Source: Pseudovirgaria hyperparasitica (lineage: Eukaryota > Ascomycota > Dothideomycetes > Acrospermales > Acrospermaceae). From it: DNA of 64,000 nt. The position numbers and the translations under genes are program-made. Location: NCBI RefSeq assembly GCF_010093815.1, contig NW_022985563.1:698247-762246 (forward strand), read 5' to 3'. The notes below the pieces were generated by a model. The model was not told the DNA's origin. It worked only from the letters and a program-made list of their open reading frames with translations, and ran no database searches. This document shows positions 57,102-64,000 of this stretch, one piece after another (positions within the stretch are counted from its first letter, which is position 1; the number at the start of each line of letters is the position of its first letter).

Positions 57102-59948
57102 GAGATGACTTTGACGCAGTACTGTTAGACTAATGATATATATAGGCTCTCTGTTGCAAGTCTAGTGATTGAGCTCCGCTGAGAGCGCTCTTGACGCGAA
57201 TGCCCGCACGGCCACAATAGTGGACAGGTGAAGAATTGCCAGTGCGTTCTTTTCCATACGTGTTTCTAGCATCTGTATGAGGCTCGATAAGTCGCTCGCC
57301 TGTCTATAGCAAGTGCGATGTACTTTCAGGGTTGCTTATTTGGGGGATAACTTGGCTTTCCTCTGGCTGCACTTTATAGAGCCCGTGCGGGATATAGGTA
57401 GTTTAGACATGGGCGTGTTGCTGCACGTCGACAATCGAATTGCGATCGATTTCATAATATTTGAAGTTCTGTTGCGCAAGATTCGATTACCAAATTTACC
57501 CAGTTAATCTTAGGGCGTTGTTGGTGACAGATCTGACGTCACTTTAGGCTTTCCGAAATGAGATAAGGGACAGCCTTTGTATTGAAATACTAAGGCTATA
57601 AATGAAATATGAATTTTGAGGGTGATAGGATCGATGTGCGGCTTCGTATACCTGTCGCCAGGAGTCTCATCCTTTACGTGTTCGAACTCACATACCTGGA
57701 TAAGATGTCTGTGAAATCTGAATAATAACTAGATCTATCTTACTCTTATGCAGCAGATAGACAAGAAAAGTTCACGGAGTCGATTTGATTGTGTCTTCTC
57801 GACGATAGCATCGATCGCAATCCAGCGTCAGTCCATGTAGGATCTTCTAGTTCGGCATGTCGCTTAGTGTTCCACGTCGTGTCTCGACTTTACGCTTCCT
57901 GTATGGATGGATAATTTCACAGAGCACGGGAGTCTGCCTTGGAAGTTGGCACAAATCCTCGGCCGAGAAAGCATTAGGTAAGCAGACGGGATGCCAGCTT
58001 GGTATCCAGGGCAGCACCTGATGTACATATGATGATGCCTCAAAGTCTTGGACGTGTGAGTGGGAATAAGCAACCCAGGCAGCGCTATCCGTGATGTTTC
58101 TGTGATGGCGAGGTCAGTCTCAGATCAGCATGGACTGTAGCAAGTATTCACATATTCCTGCTGGAGGTGTATTGATCTCAGAAAGCAGCTAGCATAATAT
58201 TAGTGGTATTTCTCCATTCGGTGCAGATCTTTGAACAGGTGGTGATACATGGGTCGCCCCGGTGCTGTAATTCTTACGGATCAGCATAACTGCATACTCG
58301 ATATCATTAGTCAGCGTTCTGGAAGCATAGCACTATGCAGGCTCCTGCAGGTACAGGAAGAAGCAAGACTGAGGTTGCGATCTGCCATAACTTCCTCTTC
58401 GTGAAACCCAGTCCTCCTCATACTGGAGCCGTTGCAGAGGCAATTCTGGTAGGCTGTCAAGTCGGTGACGATGTACAGAGACTGAGGAGCGGCATGGCCT
58501 GACCGATGGGCGAGTGGAATATCGGTGGCGGTGTAAATCGGCATGCAACCTACTGCGTGAGCTTCTACATATTAGGACTTGCATGGTACGTCAAAGTGCT
58601 GCGCGCTGGCAGTCTGCGCCTTGTGCGTGGCCCCGTAACGTGCCTAGATCAGACGTAGTGCAGGCTTCATGCTGGCAAGTCATTCCCATCCTTGTCGTAG
58701 GGATTACAGTTTATGATATTAGCAACTTTTGTGTGAAATGTGACGCATCGGATCCCACCGCGACACGGACAAGTCGACGCATGAAGAGTTTATCTGGGGA
58801 ACGACGGCAGCGGAAGAAAAGGGCCCACGAGGCGGAGGAAAGGGCCTTGCCAGCGCCGGTTAGGACTTCCGAATATGCCATGGCGAGGTGGGCGAATCCG
58901 AAAATGATACGATGCAAAATGGCGCATTTGCAATTTCTCTGCGTGGGTGAGGCGTTCGTTGTAACTTGCTGGCATATTATTATTCATTGCTGTGCGAAGC
59001 CTAAACCCAAAACCCAGCTCGGGGCACTGAAGCCTGAAGAAGCCTTAGAAAGCCTGAGGCATCAACACTCTTTAAATTGCCATTGATCCCTCCCACACCA
59101 CTTTTCTTGACCGCAATTCGTACACATTCACTTCTTACTGTTAGCCATACAAACAAAACATATCAGTACTTACTCTCACAGCCGGTTCGCAGTAGTAGTC
59201 GTTTGCCACTACGAATACCGGGACCAAGGTGCGTTCAGTGTCCAATGCTGGCACTAGAAGCTCGCTTAACGCAAATTCTGATGACGTTAGTTAAAACAAC
59301 AAACTTCATCTCCTCGACTCTTCGCTCAACTCGGATCTTCGCTAACCCGCCAATTCCACTATCCAATGCTGTGCTAAGCCGTCTATACATCACTTCGTCT
59401 ACTCAGATTTATTTTATGAAATCGCAGAAGCTCGCGCGATTCCTCGTACAGCGTTCTAAGTGAGTCTGCTGTCCCACCGCCTCTCTGCCTGATCGCGCGA
59501 CAGTCGACAACTTCCGAATGACACACAGCTAACTCAAGTACAGGCCCAGATAACACGCACATTTTCACGTACTCAATCCCCATATACCTTCCCTAGCAGA
59601 TCCCATCGTCTGCTGATCCCGGTACTTCGCCAAGGGTATCGGCTCAGTGCGACGACAGTCACAGTCGCCAACATTTTAGGGCGTCGAGCCTTCTTCTTGC
59701 TCCTTTCCGTCCGACCTCCCTAACGTCCGCCAAGGTCGTTTCTAGTATAAGATACATTGCTGCTGGCTTAAGCCAGCCTCCACTCTACACCCACCATCCG
59801 TGGGCCTTCTCTTCTCAGACGAGCACCGCACCGCTTGTCTGGGTGGCAGATTGTGCTGCACCTCGCCTAAAGCCACTGCAAACTGTCAGCCTGTCAAGAC
59901 TTAATTCAATACAATTCCGTCGGCACCGTTTGAGGCCTCCTGACGGCG
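57102..59948. other. Intergenic region, ending in the SPE2 leader
   Basis: No supported gene. The last 350 bases before 59949 contain CT-rich promoter-like sequence and no ATG, so they look like the SPE2 5' leader. Frames near 58510-59086 (+) have no recognisable motif. Confidence 0.45.
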
Positions 59949-61529
59949 ATGATCAATACTGAGATCCCAAAACACTACACCGCCTCGCCGTCCTCTCATC
60001 AAGGGACGCCACATCTGACCATCAATCGCGATGCGACCTTGGACCTCGACTCCAGCACTGCCTTTGAAGGTCCGGAGAAACTCCTGGAGGTATGGTTCAG
60101 TGCTTCCCCTGAAACTCTCCCGAACACGGTGCCTGCCAACGGGCTCAAGGCAGTATCACCGGAGACATGGAAAGAAATGCTGGATTTGGTCAACTGCAAG
60201 GTGCTATCCATTGTTGAATCTGAACATGTGGATGCCTATCTTTTGTCTGAATCCTCGATGTTTGTCTTCCCCCACAAGCTTGTCTTGAAGACCTGTGGAA
60301 CCACCACTTTACTATGTGGTCTGCCCCGTATGCTTGAGATTGCTTCTCTCTCTGCGGGCTTCCCAGGCCTTGATTCCGACCTTCCGCAAGGCGTACCGGC
60401 TGCAGCAACCCCGTACCGTGTGTTTTACAGCCGCAAAAACTTCTTGTTTCCCACGAAGCAGCACGGTCCCCACCGTAGCTGGCGTGACGAAGTCCAATTC
60501 TTGGACCGAATGTTCCTGGGAGGAAGTGCGTACATGATCGGAAAAATGAATGGTGAACATTGGTACCTCTACATTACTGGACCTGACACACGTTTGACGC
60601 CACCGGGCACACCTGATTCGGACAAGAGCTTGCTTCTCGGAACGGAGACCAAGTACTTGAGCCCCCCTCAGCGTATGATACCTTCATTGAGCTCCGACGA
60701 AGCGCAGGACGAGACTCTGGAAATTCTCATGACCGACCTTGATGAGGAGAATGCTCGGCAATTCTATCTCGAGGACGCGAGTGCGGTCGCGGAGGGCAAG
60801 TTTTTCCAGAAGACTCGCGATGCGCGAAAGGCTGCGATTTCCAGCCTCGGGACTATTGAGGAGGAACATGGGATTAATTCACCAGCATCATGTACTAATG
60901 GACTGGGGACCTCAGATGACTTTGACGTGTTCGAGCAGACCTCGTCCGACCACTCGGGATTCTCCTCGGACGAAGACGACTTAACGTTTCCAGAGGAGCT
61001 TACAACTGAAGGACACACGCTTGGGACTGTCGTGTCTGAAGCCTGCGGGTTGTCTGATGTTTACCCGACAAACAAGTACCCCGATGCCAAGGTCGATGCG
61101 TACCTCTTTACACCATGTGGCTTTTCTGCGAATGGAGTCGTGCCGTCTCCTGAAGGACCTAAGAGCGGCCACTACTTTACTGTTCACGTCACTCCAGAAC
61201 CCCAGTGTTCGTACGCGTCGTTCGAGACCAACGTTCCAGCACGCCAGACGGGTCGCGAAACTGCCGATATTGTCGAGCAGGTTGTCAAGATCTTCCAGCC
61301 AGGCCGTTTCAGTGTCACTCTATTCGAAGCGAAGGACGATGACAGCCCGGAAGGCACGCTCGGCTTCGGTCCCGCAGCCAAAAGCTCGCGACGCATGGAA
61401 ACAATCCCTGGTTACAAGCGCATTGATCGTATTGTCCATGACCTTGACGGATATGATCTTGTCTTCAGGTACTATGAACGCTGGGATTGGAAGGGAGGTG
61501 CACCACGTATTGGCGAGGTCGGGGCCTGA
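59949..61529 (+). CDS. SPE2: S-adenosylmethionine decarboxylase proenzyme
   Basis: A single exon encodes 526 residues. The enzyme decarboxylates AdoMet to give the aminopropyl donor for spermidine and spermine, and it matures by self-cleavage into alpha and beta chains with a pyruvoyl group. The cleavage site SESSMFVF is present (Glu101-Ser102), and the catalytic Cys lies in KTCGTT (Cys116), 14 residues after the cleavage serine as in the human enzyme. Later family segments are MFLGGSAYMIGKMNGEHWYL, DAYLFTPCGFSANG and YYFT-type beta strands near FTVHVTPEPQCSYASFETN. The protein is longer than animal forms because of an acidic, Ser-rich insert at about residues 220-350 (TSSDHSGFSSDEDDLTF), usual in filamentous ascomycetes. 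The start ATG at 59949 is the first ATG for at least 300 bases. It is cytosolic. Confidence 0.97.
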   Translation: MINTEIPKHYTASPSSHQGTPHLTINRDATLDLDSSTAFEGPEKLLEVWFSASPETLPNTVPANGLKAVSPETWKEMLDLVNCKVLSIVESEHVDAYLLSESSMFVFPHKLVLKTCGTTTLLCGLPRMLEIASLSAGFPGLDSDLPQGVPAAATPYRVFYSRKNFLFPTKQHGPHRSWRDEVQFLDRMFLGGSAYMIGKMNGEHWYLYITGPDTRLTPPGTPDSDKSLLLGTETKYLSPPQRMIPSLSSDEAQDETLEILMTDLDEENARQFYLEDASAVAEGKFFQKTRDARKAAISSLGTIEEEHGINSPASCTNGLGTSDDFDVFEQTSSDHSGFSSDEDDLTFPEELTTEGHTLGTVVSEACGLSDVYPTNKYPDAKVDAYLFTPCGFSANGVVPSPEGPKSGHYFTVHVTPEPQCSYASFETNVPARQTGRETADIVEQVVKIFQPGRFSVTLFEAKDDDSPEGTLGFGPAAKSSRRMETIPGYKRIDRIVHDLDGYDLVFRYYERWDWKGGAPRIGEVGA

Positions 61530-62601
61530 GCCCTGCATTCTGTATGCCTGGTAAAGCAAGTAGTCGCGAAGGACAGCTGAGACCACTCTTTGGACCTACT
61601 GTTGTATAGCAAGTCAATCTTGCTTGCGACTCTGTACGTACCACAGCAACCTGCGAGCCCTGTAGTTGTGCCACATGTACGTCTTCCCAATCAAGATTAC
61701 CTGTCATTTCCTTACATCATTCACTCATAGCTATTGAATTCAAGGTCGCTCGTTCTTAACTTTACTTTGCCTGCGTGCACGCTCTCGCGACATCTCATCT
61801 TTCATCCTCGAACCGTGCTCTTTTGGATGCAGCCCTCGCTGCACATTCATTGTTATTGCATGTTGATCTGAGGACATTGGGGTGATAGCTGCCGTGCATG
61901 CGCGAGTCATTGTGCTTGTATGCGTGTGTGAGTGAGATAACGATGAGACTAGGAAGGATACTGAGGGATCAGTGTGGTTTTTGTTACGGCTCGTTGGGCT
62001 TCCACTCGACTTACTCAAGCACGTATGATACTGTTGTCAGATCATCTTGCAACATTTTTACGCCATGTGTGGCAGTGTTAATCAGAGGACTAATTAACCT
62101 GTTTGCCAGCTTGCGGCAATATGCCATTACTGCGGTCTTGTTGGACCGTAACAGCTTTCGAGAAACTTGATCGTAGCGTCAATCGCGAGTTGACCCAAGA
62201 CCAATCCGTGACAGCACTACCGTGGAATTTTCACGTTCCTAATCAATGACCCGACTGAAAACATACTATCTTGCGACATTCCGCCACGCACTTATCCGCC
62301 AAATTGTTCCAACGATTCTGATGCCTCATGAGCTGCCATGGAAAGAGAGAAACCTTAGCCAGTAAAGGGCAATTAATCTTGATGTACGTTTCCGCCTGCA
62401 ACCGCCGTGTGGACGGGGTTCCATGGATTTGAAGGGCCAAGAATTTATGTTAGCGCGGTACTTTTAATGTGCTCTACATGTGAGGGTATATAAAGAGGTG
62501 CTTGCCCCAGGGTTCTCTTGGTTGTGATAACAGTCATATATATCGACCATACATACTACCAAATACGACACCATTCAACAACAACAACAACAACAACAAG
62601 G
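61530..62601. other. Intergenic region between SPE2 and the F-box-like gene
   Basis: It contains the SPE2 3' region and the next promoter. No coding sequence is supported in between. Confidence 0.5.
62487..62600 (+). promoter_or_regulatory. TATA box and CAA-repeat leader
   Basis: TATATAAAG at 62487-62495 is a consensus TATA box 107 bp before the ATG of the next gene. The bases directly before that ATG are a (CAA)n tract (about 62577-62598), which would give an unstructured leader. Confidence 0.6.
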
Positions 62602-63853
62602 ATGAAGAACAGCAGAGAGATCCTCATGCAACGCGTCAGACGCGAATGTGACGACCTCAGTGCACCGTAGGTACTCATTCAATCATCACTACTCACCCCA
62701 AATTCATCGTTCCTCACAATCCCTCCTCACCACCCCTATTTTATCTGTCACCCCTGGCCTGCCACCCTAACATTCCTCCCTCAGCACCGGCAACATCTTC
62801 GTCCGGTCCTTCAAATCACAATCCGCCAGCACCGCCGACCCCCTAACAGCCCCTTCCTCTCCCTCCTCGGCTAATCCCCCTCCCCAACTCCCATGTCTCC
62901 TCCAAATCCCCCGCGAGATCCGCGACACCATCTATGCCCTCGTCCTTGCCGAGCCTGGGTCAAACGACCTATGGCGACAAGCACGAACTCCCTCCGCCGC
63001 CGATGACCGAACAAGCACCTTGATCTGGCTCTCACGCGGCCCCCCTTCCGCCGTCAAAGTAGCCAAAAAACCCACCGACGACCGCAATGTGCAGTCGCGC
63101 TCATCCCGCGGCTTCCTCGCCCGCAACATCCCAACGGCGCTCTTCGGCACATGCAAGCAGACCCGCGCTGAAGCAACGGCCACCCTCCTCCGCATGCGGC
63201 GCATCGTCGAGATATGCGCCCCCACATCCCCCAATTACCCCTTTGCTTCCACTTTCACTCCTCCCAGCCGCCCATCACTCCAACAGTCGCCACCGCGGCA
63301 GAGTGACCACGGCGGCTTCAGTCATGTGGGTGCACTGTCGAGCGTGATATTCGGCTGGACGGCCGGATGTGCGGTTGTGCAGTGCCTGCGCAATGTGCGC
63401 ATTGTGGTGCGGGTGGGTGGTGGTGATTGTGATGATGTGGATGGGTTGCGTGGGACAGGTGGATTCCTGGGGTTGGTACAGGCGGCCGGGCATTATGCGG
63501 AGGACTACGCGCCCGGAGTGCACGTGGAGGTTGTGCTGCAGATTGGGGTCGGGGTGGAGGATGATTTCGATTTTGATATTGGGTTTGCGGATGGTGAGGA
63601 GGGGGATGGCGTTAGGCATGGAGCTGAGGAGCATAAGGGGAATGATGCGCAGGAGAAGTGCATTGCACTGCTAGAGGGCCTGGTAGAGGCTGCGCGGAAG
63701 GGGCTGTGGACGCGGGAATTGAAGCCCGTGTTGTGTGTTTATGGATCTGGTGCGCGGATAATGGAGTGGGCGGCGCGGTATCCGGGGTGGGAAATCGAGG
63801 CGGTGGTGGAGAGGATTAGGTGGCATGTTGAAAAGGTAGCGAAAGAGGGATGA
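62602..63853 (+). CDS. F-box/2EXR-like fungal protein
   Basis: Exons 62602-62666 and 62785-63853, with a 118-nt intron (donor GTAGGT, acceptor CTCAG), encode 377 residues. The splice joins the leader MKNSREILMQRVRRECDDLS in frame to TGNIFVRSF. Residues 58-72 (PCLLQIPREIRDTIY) are the LP-x-E-I-R-x-x-I-Y signature that opens 2EXR and F-box-like domains in many fungal proteins, and FGTCKQTRAEA (about 130) is the usual second helix of such proteins. They are commonly thought to be substrate adaptors, but the role of this group is not established. A Ser/Pro-rich low-complexity stretch separates leader and domain. The C-terminal part is GC-rich, with beta-strand and helix patterns of no known family. 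A TATA box lies upstream. Confidence 0.8.
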
Positions 63854-64000
63854 TTATCAGGGGCGTGGTGCTGGGGAAGGTATGTATATATTCAGATTCG
63901 ATTTTGTTGAAAAGCCTTACCACTTCAACACGTGTGTATATGGATGTCCTTGCCTCACAGGACTTTCTTCATGTCTTACTTTAATTCGTGTCTATCAAAT
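63854..64000. other. 3' flank at the window edge
   Basis: A short region downstream of the F-box-like gene. No feature is seen. Confidence 0.5.

Overview
The window is nuclear DNA of a filamentous ascomycete. The genes carry short spliceosomal introns (about 50-210 nt) with GTAAGT/GTACGT-like donors. Several proteins belong to fungal-only families (GH72 glucanosyltransferase, type 2 glycosyltransferase GT2, Blm10, lanosterol synthase), and intergenic regions are rich in microsatellites and minisatellites. The gene set and style best fit a dothideomycete; that placement is inference, as no rRNA or other phylogenetic marker is present. Two runs of N (10 and 30 bases) sit inside a (CA)n tract and a poly-G tract, so this is a draft scaffold.

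Left part (0.4-24 kb), fairly gene-rich: an HSL-type alpha/beta hydrolase (-), a GPI-anchored GH72 beta-1,3-glucanosyltransferase (-), an unrecognised 351-aa protein (+), the processive glycosyltransferase GT2 needed for hyphal growth in related fungi (-), a cluster of simple repeats, lanosterol synthase ERG7 (-), a poly-Q conserved fungal protein (-) and a large single-pass membrane protein with a disordered tail (+).

Centre (24.8-41.3 kb): BLM10 (-), an almost 2000-residue proteasome activator, stands head to head with PSF3 (+), a subunit of the GINS replication complex. PSF3 converges on a conserved fungal protein of unknown role (-). After a 5.5 kb stretch without a supported gene comes a Ser-rich protein (-).

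Right part (41.3-64 kb): a gene-poor island of about 12 kb holds an AT-rich decayed repeat, one small coiled-coil ORF, a clear non-autonomous hAT-like MITE with an 8-bp target duplication and a 98-bp near-perfect palindrome, and a decayed tandem array. It is followed by a secreted LVIVD-type protein (-), a second empty stretch with one doubtful small ORF, S-adenosylmethionine decarboxylase (SPE2, +) and an F-box/2EXR-like protein (+). There is no operon-like layout or secondary-metabolite cluster. The recognised genes are mostly housekeeping: sterol and polyamine synthesis, replication, proteasome regulation and wall synthesis. I found no convincing new defence or biosynthetic system; the most distinctive structures are the MITE and the repeat arrays.
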